NCBI GenBank assembly: GCA_965644295.1
Contig: CBFFRP010000181.1
Span: 186,001-250,000, forward strand
Reading direction: 5' to 3'
DNA length: 64,000 nucleotides
Origin: Paraphysomonas bandaiensis
Lineage: Eukaryota > Chrysophyceae
Shown: piece after piece, positions 44,986 to 57,072 of the stretch
Layout of the letters: each line of letters opens with the position of its first letter
Position numbering within the stretch: the stretch's first letter is position 1
Notes under the pieces: model-generated
The model's database searches: none
Told to the model about the DNA's origin: nothing
What the model saw: the letters and a program-made list of their open reading frames with translations, nothing else
Position numbers and translations under genes: made by a program

Positions 44986-45765
44986 CTAACACTTATCATT
45001 GCGACGTAAGAGTGATCGCCTCATGTAAAATATTGCTACCAACAATAGTGCACTCACTACTAAAATCGTAGTACAAGTTGTTTTCAGACCAGAGTATTCA
45101 TTTACGGCTGATATTGGCGTGCTCATTATACTTAGGAGCTTTCTGCTGGACTCAACTGATGGAGTATCTGAGACAGAGGCACGCAGATAACGATGGTGTT
45201 CAACAGATTGGTACTCGTTGTTGCCATCATCATAGTACCGACCATAGTAGTATTCGTCATCGTAGTAATAATCATCGTAGTAATACCAGTCATCATCGTA
45301 CCAATCATCGTAATAGTACTCACCATCATACTCATCATCATAGTAGTAATACATATCATCATAATACGAGTACGTGTCATAATAGTACATATCATCGTCA
45401 TCATCATCATAGTAGTACGTATCATCATCATAATAATACATATCATCATAATATGAGTACGTGTCATAGTAGTATGTATCATCATAGTAGTACATATCAT
45501 CATAGTATCTATCGTCATCATAGTAGTATGTATCATCGTAGTAGTATGTATCATCATCATTGTATGAGTCTTCTCTGTATTGATCCTTATCATCATATAC
45601 ATAACTGCAATCACCTCCTGTATAGTAATAACATCCATCACCTTCATACCCTCCTCTATTACGATTGATCAGATGTTTCCTCATATGATTCCTATCTCTA
45701 AGATGATCTCCATCACACACCATACACCATATGGCTATTAGATATACGGATAATATCATACTCAC
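44986..45765 (-). CDS. Tyr/Asp-rich type I membrane surface protein
   Basis: Single exon, 259 aa. Signal peptide at residues 1-18 (MSMILSVYLIAIWCMVCDG). Residues ~55-185 are almost only Tyr and Asp in units such as DDTYYYDD, DDMYYYDD and DTYSYYDD. A Ser-rich stalk follows, then a transmembrane helix at ~228-248 (TTILVVSALLLVAIFYM) and a short basic tail RRSLLRRNDKC, which fixes the topology as repeat outside, tail inside. Three cysteines sit before the repeat. The underlying DNA is an impure CAT/ATC-type trinucleotide array, but one frame keeps signal peptide, stalk and anchor, which argues for a real protein. Function unknown: metal or mineral binding, or adhesion by Tyr-rich chemistry, are possibilities only. 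Confidence 0.65.
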   Translation of the reverse strand: MSMILSVYLIAIWCMVCDGDHLRDRNHMRKHLINRNRGGYEGDGCYYYTGGDCSYVYDDKDQYREDSYNDDDTYYYDDTYYYDDDRYYDDMYYYDDTYYYDTYSYYDDMYYYDDDTYYYDDDDDDMYYYDTYSYYDDMYYYYDDEYDGEYYYDDWYDDDWYYYDDYYYDDEYYYGRYYDDGNNEYQSVEHHRYLRASVSDTPSVESSRKLLSIMSTPISAVNEYSGLKTTCTTILVVSALLLVAIFYMRRSLLRRNDKC

Positions 45766-47606
45766 TGTATCTTATACTGATATCTGAGTAGTGTTTAATA
45801 TGAATCGTATTGTGATTTATATATACACGATTTGCTAGATGAATGATAGAATTGACTGACTTTCATTATATGAAGTTCAAGTCATTTATTTGACTTTCTT
45901 GATATGAATATTTTTTTTTTTTCATAAGGATTTTTATAGTTCGAATAGAATATTCGTGTTCTGTCATATGTAATTGAAGTAAAGTGTTTAAGTAGATGTA
46001 ATAGACATTGGACTGAGCGACGAAATCTAGAACACACTCCTTCTGTGTATGTGGAAATATTGTAGGTGGATCAGACAAAAAGTCCATAGTTTTTTAGTTG
46101 TATTAGGTTTTTTGATGATCAATATATATAAAAAAGGATGATTTTTTAAATAATCGACATAATTCTCAATATCACTCTGCACATATCGTCTCCAGGATGT
46201 TACTCCTGATCCGACTCCATTAAGCAGAGATCAGCTCTACCCATATGTGTTACACAGTTCATGGACATGATATGTCAATGATGTCTACAATAGACCCTAT
46301 ATATGGCTCTTCGCTATTACTTATCAAACACAACGGGAATATTGGAGCCATATCGGTCATTGATGGGTGACTGACACATGATAGAATGAGATATATTGAA
46401 AGTCGTGGTGTCTGGTGAGTCTGTTAGTGGAAACTTATATTTAGTAGTTTGCATGATAGTATATAAGGAAAGAAATGGAGGACAAGTAGACTGTGTGTAT
46501 GCAATGTGCCCCTATATACGGTCTCTACGACCCTAGCGTACCAGATGGAAATAACAGGATTATTGTAAGATATCTCATCTTTCATTCTTGAACTTACAAA
46601 ATGGCGAGAATCCCTTGCATGGCCTATGTGGGAATCTGAAAAAGATGTAGTTGGGCTTCTTCCTCATGTTATTTCAGGCTATGAACTGGACCCGCTCAGA
46701 GTTGAGGGCTGCAGTACTTCTGGAAGCTACGTCATGCTGGGGTACGTGTCCGTACATGTCGGTAACCTCATATTCTTAAAGTAGTGCCAGATGTTTTCCG
46801 TGATATGACGACATTATTTACTTTATTGAATCGTTGTCGTGCGAGCTGATGATTTTTACCATATTGAAGAGCTGATAATACCTACGCTAAAGCCGCGTAT
46901 TGTATGGGAAGTATTATTGAAACAGTCAAATTGGTTGAATTACCTAGCCACACTGACTTTGGTGTAAAACTGGTCGAAGTATCAAATAATTCAATATTTG
47001 CAATCATTAATTGATGGCTAGGTGAATACCATAAACACCAAGTCATCCAAGCCAATCCAGTCATTGTACACTGAAAATAGGAATTATTTGATGATTAGAT
47101 TTTCAACCCCTTAACTAGGTGGGACTAGTGACTAGGAAATTACACCAAATAGGCTGGGCCCAATAATAGATCCTGTATAGTATTGTATTGTGTATAGGTG
47201 TATAGTGCAGTCATGCTACTAGAGGTTCATTGATGATAACATATGTGATTTTTGCAATCACTATACGCTATATGCAGAGCGGTATAAAGTTGACTGCATA
47301 CTAAGAGAAAAATCGAAAAGAAAAAGCCATGCGTATTGATTCTTGGTACATACCGTAGTTCCACTACGAAAACTACTTGTAAATGTAAGATGGATATTAC
47401 GATATTATGATGCTTTCTTCATTTGCTGAAAATGATAAATCGTCTTCCAAGCTTAGTGTCAATATACTTCGTCTTGCTCGTTATTTATAATGATACATGT
47501 ACCCACAAACACAATAACCGAAACTCCAATATACTACACTCTACTATATATCCCACTTTTCAACAAAACACATTCTACTCAGTACAAACGAATCTCTAAG
47601 TGTCGT
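45766..47606. other. Long intergenic with an exon-like open stretch
   Basis: Mostly AT-rich. 46581-46797 (+) is open and exon-like (contains KWRESLAWPMWESEKDVVG and ends at a GGTACGTG donor-like site) but no matching exons or domain were found, so it may be a gene fragment. No other gene is supported. Confidence 0.3.
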
Positions 47607-49252
47607 TCAATATTCGTCATCAGAACTGTCACCATCAATAGGAGCTGTTGGTATAGATGATGACCGAGGGAGAGGAGCTGTGGAACTAAGTTTCTTAGTC
47701 ATCATTTTGTGGGCACGTAGGGTCCTGATATGAACACAATAAGGCCACATATGCAGGGTAACATTATTTTACCTCTTAGTTGGCATGAGTGCAGCGGTTT
47801 TATTTGGTGGTGCAGGTAGTTCCCCTCCGTTAACTCTGTTGTCACACCGTTCCGGTAGACCCAGCCTAAGAAATATCCATAAGAGTAAATCGCATCATAC
47901 GGACACCACGCCGAATTGCAAATAAGGACATACAATGGTAATTACATACCTGGTAGTGGTCGCGAGATGTCTGCGTGTAACACCTCCACTTTCTTCCGCA
48001 TCTGCAATAGTATCAAAAGTGTTGTTGGGCAGTACAGGGTTTTTATTCCCGGACGCAGTGAGGTAGAATGGTTGCTCAGGTGGGGGTTGAAACTCAGGAT
48101 ACGTAGAGCGAGAGAGTGCCCTTTCTCTCATATATGTCTGCGATGGCGGCACGCCTCTCATTAGAAGTGGATTCGCCCACTGGTCCATGTACGGGTCATC
48201 ATTGCAAAGCGGGGTAGTGGGCTTCTCGAGTAACTTCGTTTTGCCCCCAGCAAAGAATGCGCCTTCTTTATCTCGAGTAAGGATTTCATGACGTATACGC
48301 TGCCTGATTCGCTCCTTCTCAAGTACATCGTATGGAACTGACGCCTATTGATCATATTACACACTACAGAGTGTTGCCTGACATCTCGATCTCACCTGCA
48401 GAGAAAGGCGGTGCTTCATTCCCTTCATAGGAACTTTTAGAGTACCGTTAAGGTCTCTGGTGAGTCCCTTCTTTGTTACACCCCTCGTTCTCAATAAGTC
48501 TTTCACGGCACCGCGCAAGTAATCTTCCACTGGTACGTCTTTAACAGTGGGGACCTCAAGCAGGGATGCGTACGGGTTGTACACGCCGCGGATTTGCTTC
48601 GTACTGACTAAGTGATGTAGATTTTCAGTGAGTTCCTTGAACTCTTTCTCCCTCTGCTGTCGTGAATTACTCTCTTCCATCTATAAATACGAATAAGTCG
48701 CGTAAACTGATATACACATCATGCTACCTCTGCTTGCTCTTTGGCATACTGCACCATCCGTTGCCTGACTTCTTGTCCTGTTTGTTCCACTTTATTCAAA
48801 TAAGCTTTTCGACTGGCATGATCCTGTCGATACTTTCTGCTATAATAGCCTCGAAATGACTTTTGTAGTTGTAATGCAAAGTACTGAAAAGCAGCATATT
48901 TACGCATCTCCATTTTATCTCTAATCTTTCGACGACAATACTGTCTAGAGGAGTGTCCTCTAAAGACCCTCTGTATAACTAGTGCTGCAAGACTGTATAT
49001 ATATAAACATATGGATATAAATCATCTAATATGCATACTTTTTATGATATATTCCCACACGAGCAGTCCATCCACGAAAGAGTCTCTGTATACGATTAGC
49101 TGATAGATTCTCATGTTCACTAACTTCATCAGCTTCACTAATATATGAATTATATATATATCAGTATATCAAAAAGATACTTACACTAGAAGGATATCAA
49201 GTTCATTAACTATATTATCAATTGAATGACATAATGTAAGGAGCTCACACAT
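47607..49252 (-). CDS. SPATA17: SPATA17-like IQ-motif ciliary protein
   Basis: Seven exons (49252-49185, 49137-49039, 48992-48728, 48680-48396, 48344-47950, 47865-47773, 47724-47607) give 440 aa. At least three IQ motifs bind calmodulin-type proteins: NRIQRLFRGWTARVGIYHK, ALVIQRVFRGHSSRQYCRR and LQKSFRGYYSRKYRQ. The block NLHHLVSTKQIRGVYNPY matches the SPATA17 signature (HYLLSTKQIPGIYN in the animal protein) and follows a charged coiled coil, as in that family. SPATA17 is a testis- and cilium-associated axonemal protein in animals. The C-terminal half is Pro-rich and poorly conserved. The calmodulin-like protein at 16482-16979 is a conceivable partner. The start at 49252 is the first ATG compatible with the phase of exon 2. 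Confidence 0.85.
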
Positions 49253-49845
49253 ATTGATATATATAATCACTGATACTTATACACAGTGTATTGTAGGTAA
49301 TAATGACATATACTATGAAAGAAGTTAGAAGGTACTTTCCCTTCTCATCTCATATACAATATACGTAGCATAGATCCCTTTATATAGTAATTGAACACTC
49401 AGTCTTTTCATTCACTTCGAGTTAGTTTAACTCACTCACTTCATTTTGCTTCAGTTGCATATTTTTTTTTATTTTGGAGGGTCGCTAATTGAAACTGCCA
49501 GGTGCAAACACAGCAACTGATGTACGGTGTGGAATAGGCACCATACAAAAAACTTATTGGGGTGGAATAAACTACAATACAAATACGTATACGTATTCTA
49601 TCTCCCCTAACCACACACATACACACATATACTGCTGTGTACCCATACATATATACATACATATACATAACACACATTCTCATACACGTATGTATCCATA
49701 CATATATACACTGCTGTATATAGAAGATTATATACATATACGTACATGCATCTATGAGCTACAGTATGTAGCTTATGGTTATATACACGTACACATTGCA
49801 TATTATTCACCTCACATAACATAATCATATATATATATTAACAAT
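49253..49845. promoter_or_regulatory. Divergent promoter region, SPATA17 / PRP4
   Basis: 593 bp between divergent start codons. 49590-49790 is dense in ATACACA, CATATATACAT and ATACTGCTGTGTAC words. Inferred shared promoter. Confidence 0.4.
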
Positions 49846-51603
49846 ATGAGTACAGGCGGTTCAGGACCGTCTCAAGCTTTACTTGGCAATGCTGCAATTG
49901 CAGCTGCAATTAAATCTGGTAATGTTAATATAGCCGGACAGATGAAAGTCGAAGAAATGGATCTCTCATCTGAAAGTAAAGAAGCACAAATGCAACATGC
50001 TGAAACATTAAGAAGATTTGAAGCTCAACAACGATCACGTGCAATATTAGTACCAACATTAATTGATGATGTAAAGAAGAAGTTAAGAGAGCTGGGTCAT
50101 GAGGTTACTCTATTCGGTGAAGGGCCAGGAGATAGAAGAGAGCGACTGAAGACAGTTATCGCTGAAATGGAATTATCTGAAGAAGATGCGCGTGATATGC
50201 AGGTAACGAATTAACCGTGCAATGTATATGTTATGAACGAAATATGCAAATATGGAATATCATCGAATGCATTTGGAGAATATTTCAGCATGTCTAATTT
50301 GTTATTTCAGAGATTTATGGCTTCCAGTCGCCCAGGTGCAGGCTCTAGTGAGCTAGCGATGCCTGGTGGTTACACTGAGCAGAAGCCTGCGACGTCGTCC
50401 ACATCAACTTCATCATCGAAAGAAGTGTTTTATACACACGCTCCGGATGCCCTCGTGGCGGCCAGAAAATATTTGTGTGAGTACTCTTTCCCCCGTGCGC
50501 ACGATAGACTCCTGAGGACGAAACGTGTCCGAGAGAGTGAACAGATGCAGGTAGAAGAGGACAAGTTAGTCGGGGAGAAATATTTGCATCTCAAAGGACT
50601 CTCACTCGCTGCCAGTCAGTTCGTTGACGACCGACCTCTGTGTAGTGTTCGATACTCGCCAGACGACTCTATGATTGCGGTGGGAAGTTGGACTGGTGTA
50701 GTGAAAATGTGGGACAGCACTTCACTGGACAATGTCGGTATGTTTACGGGCCATGAGGAGCGGGTAACGTCAGTTGCTTGGCAACCTGTAGCGTCAGGTA
50801 GTGGAGGGTTATTGGCCTCCTCGGCGGCGGATGGCACGTGCATGCTCTGGCATCCGTCAAGAGGTCATAGTGCGAGCAATGCCGTTCGTGGAACTGCGAT
50901 GGAAACAGATGAGGCTGATGGTGGTGCAAGTTCTGGAGATAAGGATGTTATTGCCAGAGAGGTGAGCGACAGAGGGAGAGCGGGTGTACTCAGAGGACAT
51001 GAAGGTGTCGTTTCCAGATGTGCCTTTCATCCCAGTGGGACATACATCGGTACTGCAGGTCACGACTACACATGGCGTCTATGGGATGTCGAAACGTGTA
51101 CGGAACTACTAATGCAGGATGGCCATGCGAAGGAGTGTAATGCCATTGCCTTCCATCACGACGGCGCATTGACTCTAACTGGAGATACTGGAGGAGTGGC
51201 ACTTTTATGGGACATTCGCAGTGGTCAATGCATACAAGTATTCCAGGGGCACATAAAGAAGATAGTATCTGCATCTTTCAACGTCAATGGATTCATGGTG
51301 GCAACTGGTAGCACTGATAACACTGCAAAAGTGTGGGATTTGCGGACTAAGAAGGTGGGGTACACACTACCAGCACATTCAAGCATTATATCTGACACCC
51401 GTTTCTCGAGCTCTGGAGAGATACTCACCACGAGCTCTTTCGATGGTACGCTTAAGATGTGGAATACTAGAAACTTTGACATTATTAAAACTCTCTCTGG
51501 TCACGAAGGGAAAGTTATGAGTTGTGATATGTCCAGTGATGAAACGAGTTTAATATCTGCAGGTTATGACCGAACGATAAAACTGTGGAAAAAAGATGAC
51601 TGA
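49846..51603 (+). CDS. PRP4: U4/U6 snRNP splicing factor PRP4 (PRPF4)
   Basis: Exons 49846-50202 and 50311-51603 give 549 aa (human PRPF4 ~520). The SFM domain lies at residues ~65-115: [21 protein letters not shown] then [10 protein letters not shown]. From ~residue 210 there are seven WD40 repeats, with blades such as [64 protein letters not shown] and the last [11 protein letters not shown], closing with [16 protein letters not shown]4 binds PRP3 and CYPH in the U4/U6.U5 tri-snRNP. An extra acidic loop ([16 protein letters not shown]) separates blades 2 and 3. An abundant intron load in the window fits a full spliceosome. Confidence 0.95.
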
Positions 51604-52252
51604 TTTGTGAAGGTACTGCATAATTCTAGAATTTAGACATTTAATAAATACGACAAAATTCTTTCATAAATTCTACTTCACACTTTTAACATATCAATAT
51701 AAAAACAATCCAGTACTATTTTCTATCCTGACAAGCGGAACAGTAGGTCATAGCTCAGATGCTTTGCTACTCTTGTGACACAGAAACTGCAATAACGATG
51801 ACCATTATGCCAGAAGAGGCGATATTCTTTTTCTACAATCTCCACATTCAAGTGTCGTCGCAGCACATCCAATCCTCAGAATCTTAGCCTTGTGAGATGT
51901 TTGTTAATCGTTAATTAGGTATTCGTTATTTAGGGGGGTTAAATGGCTTGCTCCCTTCCGCTTGTTATAGACAGCCAATAAATACTTTTCTCGTATTTTA
52001 ACACTAAAACATTGTACAGAGTGATATAGTATATAGTAAATTAGAGGAATCAACAAAAGGGTAAATTCTTTCGGAACTTCAAGAGCAGCAGCTGCAATTA
52101 CCGCAAATCGGAGATAAACTTCAGGAAAGACTCATTAAGAAAGAGTATGACTGAATGTGGCCTTACATCTCATAATTATAAATTTTGATTAATCAACTTT
52201 ATATACATTGGTTCTAGTGTAGAAATAACCACCGTCATCTTCTACTATATTG
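51604..52252. other. Convergent intergenic region
   Basis: Between the 3' ends of PRP4 (+) and the cyclophilin-like gene (-). No feature recognised. Confidence 0.35.
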
Positions 52253-53328
52253 CTACAGGGGTTCACTGCTATTCGAAACAATACTGCAGGATGTTATATA
52301 ATCAACAAGTGGAAATTCGCTCTCCAAGTACTCTAACCCTCTATTCATTATCTTTCCTTGGCTTATTTTTTCTCCATAGCCAGTGTAAATGCTACCCAGC
52401 ACACGCAAGCTTTCCTCGCCAACCACTTGCCCAAATGGTACCTCCCATGGCGAGCCGCCGCAGAGACGACCGTTATCCTCAAATGCAATTATGAGCTGTG
52501 TCCCCCTGAGCACAATTCGCTCAAAAACACAAAAGAAACGGACTGAAATACCTGGAATTTTTTCCCGCTCCTGCATATGCGATGTAACCCTTTTGGAATC
52601 TCTTCACTCCATTTATCTCCCTGTTAGTCGGTCCTAACATACATATCACACATCAATAAATTGGTAACGTGCACTTACCAAGAGGAAGCCAGGAAGGATC
52701 ATCAATGAGACTCCCCTTCTTGTGCCATTCCTTTTGCACTGCGGGATCGCCAGATAAGCCAAACTGTACCAAGAATCCTTTCAAGGCTCGGAACAGGGCA
52801 ACCTTTGATGAAAAGAATTTCGATGTAACCATGTCAAGGAATCTTTCAGCTCCTCTGGGAGCCCATTTGGGATACACAGCTATACAGTATGATATCAACA
52901 GTATTAATATCATACATGATGCGTTTACCTATAACCATGTCGCCTTTAGTAGTCGAACAGCAAACTAAAACTCTATACGACTTCGGAGGAGGCACCATAT
53001 GAACATCACTGAACGTTATATGCCTCCAGTCCACTCCGCAATTCGGAACACTAATATCTGTATTATAACCAAAAGATTCTATTGAAGGCTCCGTTTTGGG
53101 GTTTATATGCAGTGGATTGCTACCACTGTGTACATGTCTCTTATTACTGCTATCTTCAGATATATACAAAGATATAGCTAGTAGTATAAAGCTAATGATA
53201 CTAACTGCTGCAAGTACGATCGTTAGATTGACTTTCATTTGGTTGGGTATGCAATTATCATGTTTATGCAATTGTAGACCGTTAATAGACCGCGACTGCC
53301 TATTCCTCTTGACTGTTGTGTAGCTCAA
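52253..53328 (-). CDS. Membrane-anchored cyclophilin-type peptidyl-prolyl isomerase
   Basis: Exons 53328-52929, 52879-52679, 52633-52552 and 52505-52253 (phases 1, 1, 2) give 311 aa. A single transmembrane helix (TIVLAAVSIISFILLAISLY, residues ~34-53) after a basic N-terminus predicts a type II anchor with a lumenal or external catalytic domain. The cyclophilin core runs from ~residue 118: VLVCCSTTKGDMVIGVYP, then FRALKGFLVQFGLSGDP (Arg and Gln at the active site), GYIAYAGAGKNSRGTQ, and IAFEDNGRLCGG. The normal W121 region is changed (SPWEVPFGQVVG), a form I associate with a membrane cyclophilin group seen in several protist lineages, ending in the block FPLVDYITSC. Activity is likely but substrate preference is not predictable. 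Confidence 0.85.
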
Positions 53329-53765
53329 GAGTAGTGCATATCTATGTAAAAAATACTGATATATTGATCCAATTTCAAAATAATGGCATTTTAAGGAGAA
53401 AACTCTGAAATTATATTGCTATTTTTTGATTGTTGCCTAAAAATTCAGGTCGATTTAGAATACAGTACTGTAGTTCTATACTCTGTAACGGTCTAGCCTG
53501 CGGACTGTACGCACCATATAAAGTACATATGCATACAGTCGTGCGCTGTACATGACAGACGATCCACACTATGCATGTTACAACACACTGGATACAGATG
53601 ATGCAATCGTTAACTGCATGTAACGTGTTAATTTAATACTATAACAGACCCTAGAGATATTACTCTGGTAGCATTAACATACTTGCACTCTAATAGAGAT
53701 TTTGTGCATTTAGTCCTGTTAGAACACGTTAATATCTATCTCAACCTGATATACATGATGTCCCG
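53329..53765. other. Divergent intergenic, cyclophilin / unknown gene
   Basis: AT-rich with TACAGTACTGTAG-type words near 53460-53475; nothing coding. Confidence 0.35.
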
Positions 53766-54903
53766 ATGATGATGGATTCAGACAGTACAGTTGAGGTTTC
53801 GCCAGATATACTGGTGCGTTTGTGCTATTTGGTTGAGATGAGTTGAATAATAATTTATAAAGGCCAAAAGGAACCACCTCAGTAGTGTGCTGCATCGACG
53901 ACTTGTTGCGAAATTAGGACCTCGAGCGAAGTAATTATACATTACATTTTCGTATCTTGTGAATTGATTTGACATTGCGTAGGGGAAACGAAAAATGGAT
54001 TTCGAAACATATAGATGAATTCGTTGAGAATTCTTTGGGGTACACACCCGCTGACATTGACAGAATGGAGAAGGCGATTCGCTACGATATTCATTCCAAT
54101 ATGCAAGCGACCTTGGAGGCCAACAATGTTAGCGGAGGATTTCGGCCTAATATTACTCTCGGTAATACACGGAGTACAGCATGGCAAGCATCAAGTAAAA
54201 CTGAAGCTTCCAGGCCTTGGAGGGATTCACTCATTAGCACGAGTCCGATAAAGCGAACGAAAAAAGTGTTCCAATCTCGCCACGAGCAGCAGACTGCAAA
54301 GAAGATGCAAACGCAGCGTATCCTTTATGAGCCACCTGCTTCCTCATATAAGCCGCCGCGACAAAAGTACGATCAGTATGCACCCTACTTTCAGCAGTAC
54401 GAAGGATATCGGTATCATTTGAAGCCCGTTACTATGCCAGTACATGTGCCTCCTGAGAAAAGGGTACTTACCTTCCTGTTGTTTGGTTTCATATTTCACC
54501 GTTTGGTCAGGTGAAACCTCCAGTGCTGCTGCCAGAATGTATAGATGAGTATATCCGCATCGAGGAGAGGAAAAAGCTTGAGGCAGAGGAACTGGAGCAA
54601 CGACGGGCCATGTTCAAGGATTACAAGCAAATGGAGCAGGCCAGGGATGATGCCGAGCGAAAGAGGTTGAAGCGTGCCCTGAAGCGACAGCAAACAAAAC
54701 ACCAGCAACTTCAAAAACGGCTAGAAATGACCTGCGAGCCGTTACCTCTTAGAAATACGATATCTGTGGCCTCTGCACGTCCAATGTCGTCCGCTGTGCT
54801 AATGCGCGAGACTCCTCTTACTGGCACCCTCGGGACAATAATACGCAACCCAGGTCATGAGACCGGCAGAATATCAACTGCTCTTCCATCCTGTAGAGCA
54901 TAG
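53766..54903 (+). CDS. Uncharacterised coiled-coil protein
   Basis: Best model: exons 53766-53821, 53883-53930, 53983-54463 and 54511-54903, about 325 aa. No family recognised. Features: a short acidic start, an alpha-helical block around NEKWISKHIDEFVENSL and DIDRMEKAIRYDIHSNM, a Pro/Tyr-rich middle (PPASSYKPPRQKYDQYAPYF, then GYRYHLKPVTMPVHVPPEK), and a highly charged coiled coil (LEAEELEQRRAMFKDYKQ to LKRALKRQQTKHQQL) near the C-terminus. Exons 3 and 4 are well supported by an open frame and phase 0 splice sites. Exons 1 and 2 rest on weaker donors and could be wrong. A cytoskeletal role is possible from composition only. Confidence 0.5.
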
Positions 54904-55475
54904 TGTGAAAATCACCTATCTAATGTATCTGTGTGGTGAGTGTACTGTGTCATCTTATGCACTGCTGTGTAACAGCGCACTCAATTTCTGTTATCCTATT
55001 GAAAATTGCGTATGAAGTAGTTGTATAAAGCTATATGCAAATAGCTGAACGTAATGCTCACTGGTGGCACTTACTTTCAGTCATCCTTGACAATAGGATA
55101 TGTTGTGGGTTAAGATAGTATAGAAGTAATTCGTCAGTGCATTGTAGCAAAATAATAATGAAGAGTATAACGCTTTATCACATATGCAGTATCGTTATTT
55201 GTATGATGTATATATCCATTGAAGATAATGTTTAGGAGAGTCTTACTGAATTAGCTGAGCTGTCGCACGAAGAAAAGGTATAAGGCATTTATGACATGCG
55301 ACATACATCATAACCACGCAACAATCATTTTCATTTCGATTTGGTACTTATCACTCCTCGTGCAAATAGTATAACACTGCAATTAGAGCCCTTGTTAATA
55401 AAAATTCATCACTATATTATTTAATTGAAACAAAGTAACAAAACCGCGGTCGTGAAGTTGAAATTTGATGTGCAA
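54904..55475. other. Convergent intergenic region
   Basis: Between the unknown coiled-coil gene (+) and the small membrane protein gene (-). No feature recognised. Confidence 0.35.
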
Positions 55476-55873
55476 TTATATTACAGGGCCAAGTCCCGGG
55501 ATGTAGTTACCATTACCACCACCCTCCCATGTGGGATCAATAGACCCATAAATTCCTTTAACGTAACTTCGAAGTTCCGCGTTACTTTTATTAGTGATGT
55601 GTTCCTCTAGTCCCTTCAGCCAAGTATCGGAGTGCAACTTATTAACAAAACTTTGATATCTGGCTTCTGTACGCTCCCTTAAATTCTTATGTTCATGTGC
55701 ACTGGTTTGTATTTGATATGTTTGAAAAGCATGTACACCAACGAGTGTAACAACTACAAAGTTAACTATACGTCTCCTTTTCTCCATTTTAAGGAGCTTC
55801 TCTCCAGATACCTGCAAGAGATAGTTAATGTAATGTTCTAGATATATGTATAACTTACTTTGAATTTTAGCAT
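55476..55873 (-). CDS. Small single-pass membrane protein
   Basis: Two exons, 55873-55859 (five codons) and 55811-55476, give 116 aa. After a basic start (KMEKRRRIVNF) comes one membrane helix (VNFVVVTLVGVHAFQTY, residues ~18-36), then a charged helical tail (HEHKNLRERTEARYQSFVNK) and a Gly-rich end (WEGGGNGNYIPGLGPVI). It resembles the build of small mitochondrial or ER tail proteins but I cannot name a family. The tiny first exon with a GTAAGT donor and TTGCAG acceptor is the preferred start; an unspliced ATG in exon 2 is the alternative. Confidence 0.5.
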
Positions 55874-57072
55874 TGGTATTATATGGGATTTATTTGGTGA
55901 TAATGTGTTTTGTTTGGGTTATTGTTATGTTGTGGTACTTAAATAGAGTTATGTGTGTGTATATGTAGAGCTAGATATATATGGTGGTACGAGTAGTGGC
56001 CGCCTCTATATGGTGTACTGCTGTACGATTTACTCTGCGGTGATGTGTGTGGTGTACCTGTACAGTGGAATACAGTAGTACAGTACAACAGTACAGCCTG
56101 CATTCCCTCTCTATGTATTCACAGCAGTACATACATACATACATACATACATACATACATACATACATACATACATACATACATACATACATACATACAT
56201 ACATACATACATACATACATACATACATACATACATACATACATACATACATACATACATACATACATACATACATACATACATACATACATACATACAT
56301 ACATACATACATACATACATACATACATACATACATACATACATACATACATACTGAACATACATACATACATACTGAACATACATACATACATACATAC
56401 ATACATACATACATACATACATACATACATACATACATACATACATACATACATAATACATACATCAGAAATTCTGATGTATGTATTATGTATGTATGTA
56501 TGTATGTATGTATGTATGTATGTATGTATGTATGTATGTATGTATGTATGTATGTATGTATGTATGTATGTATGTATGTATGTATGTATGTATGTATGTA
56601 TGTATGTATGTATGTATGTATGTATGTATGTATGTATGTATGTATGTATGTATGTATGTATGTATGTATGTATGTATGTATGTATGTATGTATGTATGTA
56701 TGTATGTATGTATGTATGTATGTATGTATGTATGTATGTATGTATGTATGTATGTATGTATGTATGTATGTATGTATGTATGTATGTATGTATGTTCAGT
56801 ATGTATGTATGTATGTATGTATGTATGTATGTATGTATGTATGTATGTATGTATGTATGTATGTATGTATGTATGTATGTATGTATGTATGTATGTATGT
56901 ATGTATGTTCAGTATGTATGTATGTATGTATGTATGTATGTATGTATGCACGGTTTGACCGTTGAAAACACTATTTCAAACACCTCAATCAACTTCCACA
57001 ATCAACACAACATACATATATATATATATACTGCACGACACATATATCGCTGAGACTATTTGTTGAATACTA
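55874..57072. promoter_or_regulatory. Divergent promoter region, small membrane protein / CAP-G
   Basis: Contains the giant palindrome. Outside it, 56010-56125 has GTACTGCTGTACG and ACAGTAGTACAGTACAACAG words and 57010-57030 a TATATA run close to the CAP-G start. Inferred 5' control region. Confidence 0.35.
56129..56948. repeat. (ACAT)n-(ATGT)n giant inverted repeat
   Basis: About 330 bp of ACAT units run into about 475 bp of ATGT units through the centre ACATCAGAA-A-TTCTGATGT (axis at 56471). At the centre the arms pair for at least 20 nt with a 1-nt loop. Interruptions TGAA (left, near 56354 and 56375) and TTCA (right, near 56797 and 56910) are inverted counterparts at different distances from the axis. 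Long open frames across it are artefacts. Confidence 0.96.

Noticed and set aside
45078-45668. Plus-strand and alternative-frame His/Ser- or Ile/Val-rich frames opposite the Tyr/Asp-rich gene
   Set aside because: Shadows of the trinucleotide-like array. Only the minus-strand frame has a signal peptide, stalk, membrane helix and basic tail.
55971-57053. Very long open frames of Tyr-Val-Cys-Met or Tyr-Ile-His-Thr repeats across the ACAT/ATGT arrays, both strands
   Set aside because: The 4-bp unit contains no stop in any frame, so these frames are automatic. They have no leader, domain or gene-like ends.
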